This document shows, piece by piece, positions 1-9,399 of a DNA stretch of 64,000 bases. The DNA comes from Paracoccus sp. S1E-3 (GTDB lineage: Bacteria > Pseudomonadota > Alphaproteobacteria > Rhodobacterales > Rhodobacteraceae): contig NZ_JACEMU010000013.1 in assembly GCF_013868135.1 (NCBI RefSeq), positions 17,297 through 81,296 on the forward strand, read 5' to 3'. Position 1 is the stretch's first letter. Each line of letters opens with the position of its first letter. The position numbers and the translations under genes were made by a program. The notes beneath the pieces were generated by a model that did not search any database, was not told where the DNA came from, and saw nothing but the letters and a program-made list of their open reading frames with translations.

Positions 1-1077
1 GACGACCCCGAAATGGAACGGGTCTATCCCGTAGATCCCGGTCGCCACCGGCAGAAAGACCGGCACGATCAGGATGATGGCCGGGATGGGATCGGTGATC
101 ATGCCCAGAACCAGCAGCAGCACATTCAGCATCAGCAGGAACACAATGGGCGATTGCGTCATCGCCTGCATGGTCGCGGCAACCAGCGCCGGCAGATTCT
201 CGAAGGTGATGACCCAGCTGAAGACCTGCGCCGCCGCGATCAGGAACAGCACCGTGGCCGAGGATTTCCCGGCATTCACGAAAGCCTTGGGAATGTCCGA
301 CCATGTCATCTCGCGATAGACGAAGCGGCCGATCAGGATGGCGGCAAGACTTGCCAGCGCGGCGGATTCCGTGGGCGTGGTCAGGCCGCCCAGAATGGCG
401 CCGACGATGGTGACCGGGATCACCGCGGCGGGCAGCGCATCACGGATGGCGTGCAGGCGCTGGCGCATCGTCATCGCCTCGTTCCGAGGGAAGGCATGGC
501 GGTGGCCCAGCCAGGCGATCACCGCGATGAAGGCCAGGAAGATCAGCAGGCCGGGGATGATCCCGGCGATGAACAGATCGCCGATGGGGATCTGCGCGAT
601 CACCCCATAGATGATGAACAGCATCGAGGGCGGGATGATCGGCGCCAGCAACCCGCCGGCCGCCGTGATCGCCATGCTGACATCGCGGGGATAGCCGGCT
701 TTTTCCATCTCGGGCACGGCCAGGCGCGACATGATGATGATCTGCGCCACCGTCGAGCCGAGGATCGAGGCCATCATCATGTTGGCGCAGAGGTTCACAT
801 AGGCCAGCCCGCCCCGGACCCGGCCCAGAAAGGCCATGGCCAGCGACATCAGCCGCCGACCGATGCCGCCGGCATTCATGAACTCGCCCAGCAGGATGAA
901 CAGCGGCAGCGCGATCAGCCCGTAGTTTTCAAGGCCGCCGTAAAGCTGCTGCGGAAAGCTTTGCAGCATGATCGTGTTGCCCGAGACGAAGATGTAGATC
1001 AGCGCCAGAATCGCCAGCGTGAAGGCGATGGGCACCCCGATGGCCAGCAGCGTCAGAAACGAGGCGGCGACGATCAT
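1..1077 (-). CDS. TRAP transporter large permease (DctM family), C-terminus cut by window edge
   Basis: This is the large membrane subunit of a tripartite ATP-independent periplasmic transporter, which carries out Na+- or H+-coupled uptake of a carboxylate delivered by a periplasmic binding protein. The visible 359 residues start MIVAASFLTLLAIG and form alternating hydrophobic helices. DctM hallmarks seen are the LPLFILLGE stretch, the GG-LAPIIPPS loop and the TPTESAAL segment. The ATG at 1077 overlaps the stop of the DctQ gene (ATGA), so the two are translationally coupled. The gene runs off the left edge without a stop, and the usual length is about 425-440 residues, so roughly 70-80 residues are missing. 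Substrate is unknown; the binding-protein gene is not between these genes and the divergent regulator, so it must lie outside the window. Confidence 0.93.
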   Translation of the reverse strand, partial: MIVAASFLTLLAIGVPIAFTLAILALIYIFVSGNTIMLQSFPQQLYGGLENYGLIALPLFILLGEFMNAGGIGRRLMSLAMAFLGRVRGGLAYVNLCANMMMASILGSTVAQIIIMSRLAVPEMEKAGYPRDVSMAITAAGGLLAPIIPPSMLFIIYGVIAQIPIGDLFIAGIIPGLLIFLAFIAVIAWLGHRHAFPRNEAMTMRQRLHAIRDALPAAVIPVTIVGAILGGLTTPTESAALASLAAILIGRFVYREMTWSDIPKAFVNAGKSSATVLFLIAAAQVFSWVITFENLPALVAATMQAMTQSPIVFLLMLNVLLLVLGMITDPIPAIILIVPVFLPVATGIYGIDPFHFGVV

Positions 1078-1688
1078 GCGGGCTGCTCCTCGCCCCCGGC
1101 CAGCCGCGCGGTCAGCGAGACGAGGACATGCAGGATGCCGGTCAGGCAGAAGACCGGCAGCACCATCCAGAACCACACCTTGCGAAGGGGCAGCGTCACC
1201 ATCGGCTCCTGCCAGATGAAGTTGAAGCTGGCCTGCGCATAGGCGTCCGCCGAGCCGGCGCGGATCAGGCCGGGTAGATCGAACCAGCGCCACAGCAGTA
1301 CGGCCAGCGTCAGGAAGAAGGCCAGAAGCACCAGATCGACCATCACCGCCAGCACCGCGCGGCCGCGCAGTGGCAGGACATCGGGCAGCAGCGTCACCGC
1401 GATATGCTGGTGCTGCGCCAACCCCAGCGAGGTGCCCAGAAAGGCGCCGAGGATCATCAGATTGATTGCCAGCTCATCACTCCAGATCAGCGGGCGGCCG
1501 ATGGCGCGCGAAGTCACGTTCAGCACCAGAAGACCGAAGACGGTGGCCGTCAGCACCCCGACCGCCACCATCTCGACCCGCATCACGCCCTCATTCAGCC
1601 GTTGCAGCCGCCCCAGAAGGCCGGCTTGCGGCGGCGCGCCGAGGTCGGGCGGCCCGGCAACCTCTGGCAGCTCCTGTGATAGCTTCAT
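1074..1688 (-). CDS. TRAP transporter small permease (DctQ family)
   Basis: Small membrane subunit that partners the DctM protein downstream. It is 204 residues, slightly longer than the usual 160-190 because of a hydrophilic N-terminal stretch of about 30 residues. Four hydrophobic helices follow, and the family-typical segment WSDELAINLMILGAFLG lies around residues 75-91. The start is supported by a GGAGG ribosome-binding site about 7 bases upstream of the ATG at 1688. The gene is first in its operon as seen here and is divergent from the GntR gene at 1803, with a palindromic operator between them. In most TRAP operons the binding protein comes first, so its absence from this position is slightly unusual. 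Confidence 0.92.
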   Translation of the reverse strand: MKLSQELPEVAGPPDLGAPPQAGLLGRLQRLNEGVMRVEMVAVGVLTATVFGLLVLNVTSRAIGRPLIWSDELAINLMILGAFLGTSLGLAQHQHIAVTLLPDVLPLRGRAVLAVMVDLVLLAFFLTLAVLLWRWFDLPGLIRAGSADAYAQASFNFIWQEPMVTLPLRKVWFWMVLPVFCLTGILHVLVSLTARLAGGEEQPA

Positions 1689-1709
1689 CGGTAATCCTCC
1701 CTCTCGGCA

Positions 1710-1727
1710 TTAAATATCGATATTTAA
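1710..1727. promoter_or_regulatory. 18-bp perfect palindrome, likely GntR operator
   Basis: The sequence TTAAATATCGATATTTAA is a perfect 18-bp inverted repeat in the 114-bp gap between the divergent TRAP operon and the GntR gene. It is strikingly AT-rich against the GC-rich surroundings. Its position 22 bases upstream of the dctQ start codon would let a bound dimer block the TRAP promoter. Assignment to the adjacent GntR protein is inference from position. Confidence 0.7.
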
Positions 1728-1802
1728 GGCCAGTCAAATAGGAAAATTGATTTATTTGCAGAAACCGCTATACAGGGGTGAGAGAGAAAGAGAGACGACG
1801 CC

Positions 1803-2501
1803 ATGAACACACTGGCTATCCGAGAGATCGCGGACGCGGCGGCCGAGAAAACCCAGGCCGAGCGGGCCTATCGCCTGATCCGCGAAGAAATCCTGTCGGG
1901 CGCTCTGGAAGCGGGGCTGAAGCTGAAGATCGACATGCTGCGCGAACGCTTCGGCATCGGCGCGGGTCCGTTGCGCGAGGCGCTGGCGCGGCTTGTGGGC
2001 GATAATCTGGTGCAGGCGCTCGGTCAGCGCGGCTTCGTCGTGCCGCCTTTGTCGATTCAGGAGGCGCGCGAGATCGGCGATCTGCGCAAGCTGCTGGAAG
2101 CCGAAGCGATCGCCAGTTCGATCCCCGCAGGCGACGTTGCCTGGGAAGAACGGGTCATCACCAGCTATCACCGGCTGGAGCGGCTGGAGACCTCGGAAAA
2201 TCAGGGGGTCGCCCATCTGGCGGATTGGGAGGTGCTGAACCTGACCTTCCACGATGCGCTGGTGTCAGCCGCGCCTTCGGTCTGGCTGCTGCGGCTGCGC
2301 AGCCAGATGTTCAAGCATCACGAGCGCTACCGGCGGTTTTCGCGCAAGGCGACCGCGATGACCCGCGACATTCATCTGGAGCATCGCGCGCTGATGAATG
2401 CCGCGCTGGATCGCGACGTTGCCACCGCGGTCGAGGTGATCCGCACCCATGTCCAACGCACCACCGACGTGGTGGTCGAACAGCTTGCCGGGCGGTTGTG
2501 A
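1803..2501 (+). CDS. GntR-family transcriptional regulator (FCD domain)
   Basis: A 232-residue regulator with an N-terminal winged helix-turn-helix (about residues 20-85, with GPLREALARL typical of the recognition region) and a C-terminal all-helical FCD ligand-binding domain. The FCD metal-ligand pattern is visible as D/N and H positions (LNLTFHDALV, HLEHRALMNAAL). It is probably a ligand-responsive repressor of the divergent TRAP operon. The ATG at 1803 is preceded by an AGAGAGAAAGAG purine run that can serve as ribosome-binding site. The gene converges with the GMC oxidoreductase gene. Confidence 0.9.
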   Translation: MNTLAIREIADAAAEKTQAERAYRLIREEILSGALEAGLKLKIDMLRERFGIGAGPLREALARLVGDNLVQALGQRGFVVPPLSIQEAREIGDLRKLLEAEAIASSIPAGDVAWEERVITSYHRLERLETSENQGVAHLADWEVLNLTFHDALVSAAPSVWLLRLRSQMFKHHERYRRFSRKATAMTRDIHLEHRALMNAALDRDVATAVEVIRTHVQRTTDVVVEQLAGRL

Positions 2502-2539
2502 CCCCACCCGGCTGCCGGGCGATTGTATCGCGCGGGAAG

Positions 2540-2575
2540 CCGGAACCGCCGCTCAGGCGGCGGCACCGGTTCCGG
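2540..2575. terminator. inverted repeat between convergent genes
   Basis: Outer arms CCGGAACC (2540-2547) and GGTTCCGG (2568-2575) enclose a second GC-rich hairpin. It sits between the GntR stop (2501) and the last codons of the convergent GMC gene. No U-tract follows, so termination is possible but unproven. Confidence 0.4.
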
Positions 2576-4184
2576 CGCGACGATCCTCCTGCACCATCCG
2601 GGCCAGCTTGGCACCGATCATCATCGCCGGGGCGTTGGTATTGCCCGAAACGATCTCGGGCATGATCGAGCAATCGGCGACACGCAGCCCCTGAACGCCA
2701 CGCACGCGCAGGCGCGGATCGACCACGGCGCGGTCGTCAGGCCCCATGCGGCAGGTGCCGGTCGGGTGATAGATCGTCGTTGAGTTCATCCGCGCCCAGG
2801 CCAGCACCTCGTCATAGCCCTGAACCTCGGGGCTGGGGCGGAATTCCTCGGAAATGGCGGATTTCAGCGGCTCGGTCCGGGCCAGCTTGCGGGCGATCTC
2901 GATCCCGGCGACCAGCGTATCGCGATCGGTCTGGGTGGCCAGATAGTTCGGATCGATCCGCGGCGCCATCAGCGGATCGGCAGATTGCAGAGTGATCGTG
3001 CCCCGGCTTTCGGGGCGAAGCTGGCAGACCGACTGGGTGAAGGCCGAGAAGGGATGCACGCCCTCCCCGGGGCTGTCGGCGGACCAGGGCTGGATGTGGA
3101 ACTGGATGTCGGGCGTGGCGAGGCCGGGCCGGGTACGCATGAAGCCGAAGACCAGACTTGCCGCCATCGTCATCGGGCCGGTGCGGAACAGGGCATATTC
3201 CATCCCGATCCGCGCCTTGTTGAACATGCTGCGCACTTCGTCGTTCAGCGTCGCCTCGCGCGTCTTGAAGACCAGCCGGGCCTGCAGGTGATCCTGCAGG
3301 TTGCGCCCGACCTCGGGCGCGTCATGCTGGACGGCGATGCCGTGGTCGCGCAGATGCGCCTGATCGCCGATGCCCGACAGCATCAGGATCTGCGGGCTGC
3401 CGATGGCACCGGCGCACAGGATCACCTCGCGCGCCGCCCGGATCACCTGACGGCTGCCATCGGGGTGCTGCAGCTCGACCCCGGTGGCGCGGCCATCCTC
3501 GATGATGACGCGGCGGACCTGTGACTTGGTCACGACCTGAAGGTTCTGCCGGTTGCGGATCGGCTTCAGGAAGGCCACGGCCGAGGAACAGCGCCGCCCC
3601 TTGTTCACGGTCAGTTGGAAATGGCCGACGCCGTCCTGCACCGGGCCGTTATAATCGGGATTATAGGGATAGCCGTTGGCCTTGGCGGCCTCGATCCACA
3701 ATTCGCAGATGCGGCGGCGCAGGCGCGGATCCGAGACCTGCAGCGGGCCATGTGTGCCACGCCCCTCGCCGCCGCCCGGACGCTGGAAGGTCTCCAGCTC
3801 CTCGAAGATCGGACCGACCTCGCGCCAGGACCAGCCCTCATTGCCCATCTGTGCCCAATGATCGTAATCCTCGCGCTGACCCCGGACGTAAAGCAGCCCG
3901 TTCAGCGAGGATGACCCGCCCAGCACCTTGCCGCGCGGCCAGTGCAGCGAGCGGCCGTTCAGCGCCGGATCGGGCGCGGTTTCATAACACCAGTCGAAAT
4001 TCGGGTTGTGCATGGTCTGGAAATAACCGACCGGGACGTGGATCCACGGGCTGGTATCGCGGTTGCCGGCCTCCAGCAGGACAACGCGCTGCGAGGGATC
4101 GGCGGACAGGTGATTGGCGACCACGCAGCCGGCCGATCCCGCGCCGACGACCACATAATCCGCCACATCCGGTGCTTGGCTCAT
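2553..4184 (-). CDS. GMC-family FAD-dependent oxidoreductase (choline/alcohol dehydrogenase type)
   Basis: A 543-residue flavoprotein of the glucose-methanol-choline family that oxidises an alcohol group, probably passing electrons to the respiratory chain. The N-terminus carries the FAD dinucleotide-binding fold (VVVGAGSAGCVVANHLS, residues 11-27). The GMC signature GKVLGGSSSLNG is near residue 85, the second signature GAIGSPQILMLSGIG is near 265, and the catalytic His lies in the IYHPTGTCRMG segment near 475. Size agrees with BetA-like enzymes, but there is no betaine aldehyde dehydrogenase or BetI regulator nearby, so a choline role is not supported. It lies 82 bases downstream of the MHS transporter gene, suggesting the transporter imports its substrate. 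Confidence 0.93.
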   Translation of the reverse strand: MSQAPDVADYVVVGAGSAGCVVANHLSADPSQRVVLLEAGNRDTSPWIHVPVGYFQTMHNPNFDWCYETAPDPALNGRSLHWPRGKVLGGSSSLNGLLYVRGQREDYDHWAQMGNEGWSWREVGPIFEELETFQRPGGGEGRGTHGPLQVSDPRLRRRICELWIEAAKANGYPYNPDYNGPVQDGVGHFQLTVNKGRRCSSAVAFLKPIRNRQNLQVVTKSQVRRVIIEDGRATGVELQHPDGSRQVIRAAREVILCAGAIGSPQILMLSGIGDQAHLRDHGIAVQHDAPEVGRNLQDHLQARLVFKTREATLNDEVRSMFNKARIGMEYALFRTGPMTMAASLVFGFMRTRPGLATPDIQFHIQPWSADSPGEGVHPFSAFTQSVCQLRPESRGTITLQSADPLMAPRIDPNYLATQTDRDTLVAGIEIARKLARTEPLKSAISEEFRPSPEVQGYDEVLAWARMNSTTIYHPTGTCRMGPDDRAVVDPRLRVRGVQGLRVADCSIMPEIVSGNTNAPAMMIGAKLARMVQEDRRAGTGAAA

Positions 4185-4230
4185 CTCTGCATCCTTGTCG
4201 GGCGAAGCCCGTATGTTCCCAGGGGTTCGG

Positions 4231-4259
4231 AAAACCGGGCGGCGGTGGACCGCCGCCCG
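4231..4259 (-). terminator. intercistronic hairpin with T-run between transporter and GMC gene
   Basis: A perfect 10-bp stem (CGGGCGGCGG 4236-4245 / CCGCCGCCCG 4250-4259) with a 4-base loop. Read on the minus strand it is followed by GTTTT, so it resembles an intrinsic terminator or attenuator that would reduce GMC expression relative to the transporter. Confidence 0.55.
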
Positions 4260-4266
4260 TATATGT

Positions 4267-5574
4267 TCAACGGCGCGCGCGGCGCCCGATCAGAATGGCG
4301 CTGATCATCGATACGATCCCGGCGAAGGCGACATAGACGCACAGCCAGAACGGGTCGTTACCATTGGCCGCCATCAGCGCCGTCGCGATCATCGGCGTGA
4401 TCCCCGAGGCGAAGATGCCCGAAAACTGATAGACGAAGGACACCCCGGTATAGCGCACGGTCGGATCGAACAGATCGGCGAACAGCGCCGCCTCGGGACC
4501 GTAGCACATCGGATAGATGATCCCGAAGGGCAGCACGATCCCCAGCACCACCAGCACCGGGTTGCCTGTCGACATCAGCGCAAAGGCCGGAAACACGCTG
4601 AGCGCCAGCAGCAGTGAACCGATGGCATAAGTTTTGGGCCGCCCGATGCGGTCCGACAGCCGCCCGAAGAAGGGGATGCAGAAGACCATCACGATGGCGG
4701 CGGCGGCCACGGTCCACAGCGCGAAGGAACGCTCCATCCCGATATCGCGGGTCAGATAGACGATCGAGAACACCGCGAAGACGTTGAAGAACACCCCGTC
4801 AATATAGCGCGCGCCCATGCCAAGGGCCACATTGCCCGGATAGCGCTTGAGCATCTGCGTGAATGGCAGCCCCTGATCGCGGCCGCGCGATTCCGCCCGT
4901 GCTTTCTTGAATTCCGGGCTTTCGCCGATATTGCTGCGGATCCAGGTGCCCAGCACCACCAGGATGATCGAGGCGATGAAGGCCGCGCGCCAGCCCCAGG
5001 CCATGAAGGCCTCCTCGGGCAGCATGGTCAGAAGCGCCATCACCCCCGATGCCATGAACAGGCCCAGCGACAGCCCGATCTGCGGGATCGAGGCGTAGAA
5101 GCCGCGTTTTCCCTCGGGCGCGAATTCATAGGCCATCAGCACCGCCCCGCCCCATTCACCGCCGATGCCGATGCCCTGCAGCACGCGCAGCACCAGCAGC
5201 AGGATCGGGGCCAGGATGCCGATGCTGTTATAGGTCGGCAAAAGGCCGATCAGCACCGTCGCACCGCCCATCAGAAGAAGCGTCAGCACCAGCATGGTCT
5301 TGCGCCCGATGCGGTCGCCGAAATGGCCGAAGATAAGACCGCCCAATGGCCGGGCGACAAAGCCCACCGCAAAGGTGGCATAGGCCAGCAGGATCGAGAC
5401 GGTCGGGTCATCCGACGGAAAGTAAAGCTTGTTGAAGACGATCCCGGCGACGACGCCGTAAAGAAAGAAATCGTACCATTCGATGGTCGAGCCGACGAGG
5501 CTGGCGAATACCACCTTTTTGACATCGTTCTGCGGGCCGCCAACCGCGTTGGTATGGGCCATCGTTACCGCCAT
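4267..5574 (-). CDS. MFS transporter, metabolite:H+ symporter (MHS/ProP-like) family
   Basis: A 435-residue, 12-helix secondary transporter. MHS hallmarks are present: the N-terminal SLVGSTIEWYDFFLYG motif (residues 27-42), the loop 2-3 motif GHFGDRIGRKTMLVLTL near residue 85, GGEWGGAVLMAYEFAP near 137, and a second-half GRLSDRIGRPKTYAIG near 305. Family members import shikimate, alpha-ketoglutarate, citrate or osmolytes; the substrate here cannot be named. It is first gene of the operon with the GMC oxidoreductase and divergent from an IclR regulator, which likely controls both. Confidence 0.93.
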   Translation of the reverse strand: MAVTMAHTNAVGGPQNDVKKVVFASLVGSTIEWYDFFLYGVVAGIVFNKLYFPSDDPTVSILLAYATFAVGFVARPLGGLIFGHFGDRIGRKTMLVLTLLLMGGATVLIGLLPTYNSIGILAPILLLVLRVLQGIGIGGEWGGAVLMAYEFAPEGKRGFYASIPQIGLSLGLFMASGVMALLTMLPEEAFMAWGWRAAFIASIILVVLGTWIRSNIGESPEFKKARAESRGRDQGLPFTQMLKRYPGNVALGMGARYIDGVFFNVFAVFSIVYLTRDIGMERSFALWTVAAAAIVMVFCIPFFGRLSDRIGRPKTYAIGSLLLALSVFPAFALMSTGNPVLVVLGIVLPFGIIYPMCYGPEAALFADLFDPTVRYTGVSFVYQFSGIFASGITPMIATALMAANGNDPFWLCVYVAFAGIVSMISAILIGRRARR

Positions 5575-5787
5575 GACATCCTCCCTGATGCTGCGACGCT
5601 GTCGAATTTTTTCGGCTTTCCCGGCGACTCCTCCTTGCGCCGGTGTTTCGAAGCTTACCCAGCGGTATCGATTTGTGTCAAAGTGTTTTTGATAGTTAAA
5701 TTCTCATTTTTAATATTCTTGCGAAGCCATGAGCAATTGGAGCGGCGCGAGCAACAATGTAAGATCCTCTCCGAAACGACGGAATTG
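5575..5787. promoter_or_regulatory. divergent promoter region, MHS transporter / IclR
   Basis: A 213-bp gap holding an AT-rich core around 5680-5725 (repeated TTAAA/TTTAA and TTTTT blocks) in otherwise GC-rich DNA. This is where the divergent promoters and IclR operator should lie. No exact palindrome was identified. Confidence 0.45.
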
Positions 5788-6558
5788 ATGATGATGAAAA
5801 CCTTTCAGGACCCACAATCTTCTGCCCCAAGCTTTCGAAATCTGCAGATTCTTGAAGTGCTTGCCGCGCATGGGCAACCGCTGACCGCGACCGAGATCAA
5901 TGCCAGCCTGAAACTGCCGGTCCCCACCATCCATCGGCTGGTCGGCAATCTGGAGGCCGAGGGCTATCTGATCCGACATATCGACGGGCGCAGCTATCAG
6001 CCGGGGCCGAGACTGCAGCAGATGATGCGCGGCGTGATCCGCTTCTGGCATCAGGATCTGCCGCAGCGCGACATCCTGATTCGCCTCAATCAGCGCATCG
6101 GCGAGACCTGCAACCTGTCGATCCCGGATGGCGATGCGATGCTGTATGTGGATCGGGTCGAAACCCAGTGGCCGCTGCGCATTCAGCTGCATGTCGGCTC
6201 TCGGGTGCCGCTGCATGCCACGTCGGCGGGCAAGATGTGCCTGTCGCAGATCAATGATGGCAAGCTGCAGCGCTATCTGAAACGGGCGGAATTGAAGGCC
6301 TTTACCCCGCAGACGATCACCGATCCGCAGCGCCTGCGTGACGCGCTGCGCCAGATCCGCGAACAGGGATATTCCACCGATTCCGAGGAATTCGTGCCGG
6401 GCATGATCGCGCTGGCGGTTCCCGTTCTGGACCGCGCGGGCGAATTGATGGCGACGGTTTCGTTTCACGCCCCCATCCAGCGGCTGACGCTGGAGGCGGC
6501 GATGAAATACCTGCCCGACCTGCGTGCAGCGGCCGAGGAACTGTCGCAACTGGCCTAG
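5788..6558 (+). CDS. IclR-family transcriptional regulator
   Basis: About 256 residues from the first of three consecutive ATG codons at 5788; the reading frame stays open far upstream but without family-like sequence, so the start is placed here. The N-terminal winged helix covers roughly residues 12-75 (LQILEVLAAHGQPLTATEINASLKL region, then TIHRLVGNLEAEGYL). The C-terminal effector domain has the IclR pattern LYVDRVE, LHATSAGK and GYSTDSEEFVPGMIALAVPV. It likely senses the substrate of the divergent MHS/GMC operon. It converges with the ABC transporter operon. Confidence 0.88.
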   Translation: MMMKTFQDPQSSAPSFRNLQILEVLAAHGQPLTATEINASLKLPVPTIHRLVGNLEAEGYLIRHIDGRSYQPGPRLQQMMRGVIRFWHQDLPQRDILIRLNQRIGETCNLSIPDGDAMLYVDRVETQWPLRIQLHVGSRVPLHATSAGKMCLSQINDGKLQRYLKRAELKAFTPQTITDPQRLRDALRQIREQGYSTDSEEFVPGMIALAVPVLDRAGELMATVSFHAPIQRLTLEAAMKYLPDLRAAAEELSQLA

Positions 6559-6576
6559 AGCTTGCCGCTCACCGGT

Positions 6577-7527
6577 TCAGGCGCGGTGACAGGCGACGAC
6601 GTGGCGGGGGCCAAGCTCGCGCAGGCGGGGCATCTCCTGCCGGCAGATGTCGATGGCGATCGGGCAGCGCGAGGCGAAGCGGCAGCCCTTCGGCAGGTTG
6701 ACCGGGCTGGGCGGGTCACCTTGCAAGCGCGCCCCGCCGCCACGGCGGCGATGTTCGGGCGCAAGCGAGGGCGCGGCGGCGATCAGCGCCTGTGTATAGG
6801 GGTGCAGCGGCCGCGCGAAGATCTCTGCCGCCGGTGCCTTTTCGACGATCTGACCCAGATACATCACCGCGATCTCGTCGCAGATATGGTGCACGACGCC
6901 CAGATCGTGGCTGATGAACAGATAGGTCAGCCCGGTCTCGCGTTGCAGCCGCCGTATCAGGTTCAGCACCTGCGCCTGCACCGCCACATCCAAGGCCGAG
7001 ACCGGCTCGTCGAAGACGATCAGGTCGGGCCGGGTCGCAAGCGCTCGCGCCAAGCCGATCCGTTGCCGCTGGCCGCCGGAGAACTGGTGCGGATAAAGCG
7101 ATTTCAGCTCGGCCCGAAGGCCCACCTGCGTCAGCAGTTCCTCGACCCGCGCGTCGCGGCCCGAGGCCTCGCCCAGTCCCAGCAGGTCCATCGGCTGGCG
7201 GATGATCCGCCCGACCCTTTCGCGCGGGTTGAGTGACGAGAACGGGTCCTGAAACACCATCTGAAAGCGCGGGCGGGCGCGGCGCAACTCCTCGCCCTCG
7301 ATACGACTGATCGGCGTGCCGTCAAGATCGACCTCGCCGCCGGTGATCGGGGCGAGCCGCATGACCGCCAGCGCCGTCGTGGTCTTGCCCGAACCGGATT
7401 CGCCGACGATCCCCAGCGTCTGGCCGCGCCTTATGTCGAAGCTGACGCCATCGACGGCATGGACGGTGCGCCCGTTCGGGACCGGGAAATGCACCTTGAG
7501 GTCGCGGACGGAAAGAAGCTGGTTCAT
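6577..7527 (-). CDS. peptide-type ABC transporter ATP-binding protein (OppF/DppF class)
   Basis: A 316-residue ATPase that powers a peptide/nickel-class importer. Seen in order: Walker [10 protein letters not shown] near residue 40, Q-loop [14 protein letters not shown], signature [15 protein letters not shown] near 150, Walker [15 protein letters not shown]-loop [10 protein letters not shown], and the C-terminal oligopeptide-transporter extension with the Cys pattern [14 protein letters not shown]. The start at 7527 overlaps the stop of the OppD-class gene by 4 bases (ATGA). It is the last gene of a five-gene operon. Confidence 0.94.
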   Translation of the reverse strand: MNQLLSVRDLKVHFPVPNGRTVHAVDGVSFDIRRGQTLGIVGESGSGKTTTALAVMRLAPITGGEVDLDGTPISRIEGEELRRARPRFQMVFQDPFSSLNPRERVGRIIRQPMDLLGLGEASGRDARVEELLTQVGLRAELKSLYPHQFSGGQRQRIGLARALATRPDLIVFDEPVSALDVAVQAQVLNLIRRLQRETGLTYLFISHDLGVVHHICDEIAVMYLGQIVEKAPAAEIFARPLHPYTQALIAAAPSLAPEHRRRGGGARLQGDPPSPVNLPKGCRFASRCPIAIDICRQEMPRLRELGPRHVVACHRA

Positions 7528-8513
7528 GCCGAAACCTCCTGGGGTTCAAGCCGGATGCAGGCGGCGGAGTGATTGGCGGATATGGCGACATGGCGCGGCT
7601 GGGCCGCAAGGCAGGCGTCGATGGCCATCGGGCAGCGCGGCGCAAAGGCGCAGCCCCGGCCCAGATCGGTCAGCGCAGGCACGATGCCGGGAATTTCCGG
7701 CAGATCGGCGTCGGGATCGGCGTCGATGCGGGGAATGCTGGCCAGAAGGCCGCGCGTATAGGGATGGCCGGGATTGTCCAGCACCGCATCGGCCGGTCCA
7801 CGCTCGATGATCCGGCCGGCATACATGACCGCCACCTTGTCGGCCATTTCCGCCACCGCGCCCATGTCATGGGTGATCAGGATGATCGCGGTGCCGGTCC
7901 GCTGGCGCAGATCGTCCAGCAGGGTGAAGATCTGCGCCTGCACGGTCACATCCAGCGCGGTCGTGGGTTCATCCGCGATCAGCAGCTTCGGCTCGCAGGA
8001 CAGCGCCATCGCGATCATCACCCGCTGCCGCATGCCGCCGGAAAGCTGGTGCGGATAGGCGTCCGCGCGCAGTTCCGGTTCCGGAATGCCGACGGCGCGC
8101 AGCATCTCGACCGCGCGGGTCCGGGCGGCGGCGGGGCTGGCCTTCTGATGAAGGCGCACCGCCTCGGCGATCTGCTCGCCGCAGGTAAAGACCGGGTTCA
8201 GCGAGGTCATCGGCTCCTGAAAGATCATGGCGATATCGCCGCCACGGATCCTGCGCAGGTCCGACTGCGGCAGCCTGGTCAGGTCGCGGCCCTGAAAGCC
8301 GATGCTGCCGCCGACGATCCGGCCGGGCGGTGACGGGATCAGCCCCAGGATCGACAGCGCGGTCATGCTTTTGCCGCAGCCGGATTCGCCGACGATGGCC
8401 AGCAACTCACCCGGCGCGACGGTAAAGGACACATCGTCCAGCACATGGGCCACGCCCCGGCGGGTGGTGAAATCGACCTTGAGGTTACGGATGTCCAGAA
8501 CGGGATCGGCCAT
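7524..8513 (-). CDS. peptide-type ABC transporter ATP-binding protein (OppD/DppD class)
   Basis: A 329-residue ATPase that should form a heterodimer with the downstream OppF-class protein. Motifs: Walker [12 protein letters not shown] near residue 41, Q-loop [14 protein letters not shown], signature [15 protein letters not shown] near 160, Walker [15 protein letters not shown]-loop [10 protein letters not shown], and C-terminal [14 protein letters not shown]. It starts three bases after the permease stop, consistent with one transcript and translational coupling. Confidence 0.94.
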   Translation of the reverse strand: MADPVLDIRNLKVDFTTRRGVAHVLDDVSFTVAPGELLAIVGESGCGKSMTALSILGLIPSPPGRIVGGSIGFQGRDLTRLPQSDLRRIRGGDIAMIFQEPMTSLNPVFTCGEQIAEAVRLHQKASPAAARTRAVEMLRAVGIPEPELRADAYPHQLSGGMRQRVMIAMALSCEPKLLIADEPTTALDVTVQAQIFTLLDDLRQRTGTAIILITHDMGAVAEMADKVAVMYAGRIIERGPADAVLDNPGHPYTRGLLASIPRIDADPDADLPEIPGIVPALTDLGRGCAFAPRCPMAIDACLAAQPRHVAISANHSAACIRLEPQEVSA

Positions 8514-8516
8514 GGC

Positions 8517-9395
8517 TCAGCGCTCTCTCAGACGGGGGTTGAAGGCATCGTTCAGGCCGTCGCCGACAAGGCTGACGCCCAGCACGGTCAGAAAGATCAT
8601 CACGCCGGGCAGCGTCACCACCCACCATGCGTCCAGCAGATATTCCCGGCCCGAACCGATCATCAGGCCCCATGACATGACGTTCGGATCGGACAGGCCC
8701 AGAAAGCTCAAGCCCGCCTCGAACAGGATCGCCATGCCGATGGTCAGCGTGGCCGAGACGATCAGCGGCGGCAGCGCATTGGGCAGGATCACCCGCCAGA
8801 TGATATTGCCGTCCCCTGCCCCGATGGCGCGCATGGCGCTGACATATTCCAGCGTGCGGATGCGGCGGAACTCGGCCCGGGTCAGGCGCGCGGTCTGCGG
8901 CCAGCTGACGATGCCGATGGCCAGCGCCACGTTCATCAGCGTCGGCTGAAACAGCGTCACCACCACCATTGCGAACAGCAGGGGCGGCAGCACCTGAAAG
9001 AACTCGGTGACGCGCATCAGCAGATCGTCGACCCAGCCGCCATAGAACCCGGCATAGGCGCCGATCACCACCCCGATCACCATGGTGATCAGCGCGGCGG
9101 CAAAGCCCACCGCCAGCGTGGCGCGGCCGCCCGCGATCAGCCCAGCAAGAATGTCGCGACCGAGGTTGTCGGTGCCCAGCGGGATCGTCGGGTCGTCACC
9201 CGGCGGCGACAGCGGCGCCCAGACGATTTCGAACGGGTCGACGTGATACAGAAACGGCCCGGCAAAGGTCATCAGCACGACCAGCGTCAGCAGCAGCAGC
9301 CCCAGCATGGCGGCGGGGCTGCGGCGAAAGATGTCCCAGGCTTCGGCCATCGGGCCACGGGCGGCTGGAACCGAGGTTCTGGCTTGCGCGGTCAT
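8517..9395 (-). CDS. peptide-type ABC transporter permease (OppC/DppC class)
   Basis: Inner-membrane permease of about 292 residues with six helices, an OppC-type N-terminal segment, and the EAA loop (EYVSAMRAIGAGDGNIIWRVILPN). The start is set at the ATG at 9395 (MTAQARTS), which has an AAAGGA ribosome-binding site 8-10 bases upstream. An in-frame ATG at 9416 would give seven more residues but lies inside the upstream permease gene. Confidence 0.93.
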   Translation of the reverse strand: MTAQARTSVPAARGPMAEAWDIFRRSPAAMLGLLLLTLVVLMTFAGPFLYHVDPFEIVWAPLSPPGDDPTIPLGTDNLGRDILAGLIAGGRATLAVGFAAALITMVIGVVIGAYAGFYGGWVDDLLMRVTEFFQVLPPLLFAMVVVTLFQPTLMNVALAIGIVSWPQTARLTRAEFRRIRTLEYVSAMRAIGAGDGNIIWRVILPNALPPLIVSATLTIGMAILFEAGLSFLGLSDPNVMSWGLMIGSGREYLLDAWWVVTLPGVMIFLTVLGVSLVGDGLNDAFNPRLRER

Positions 9396-9399
9396 GGGC

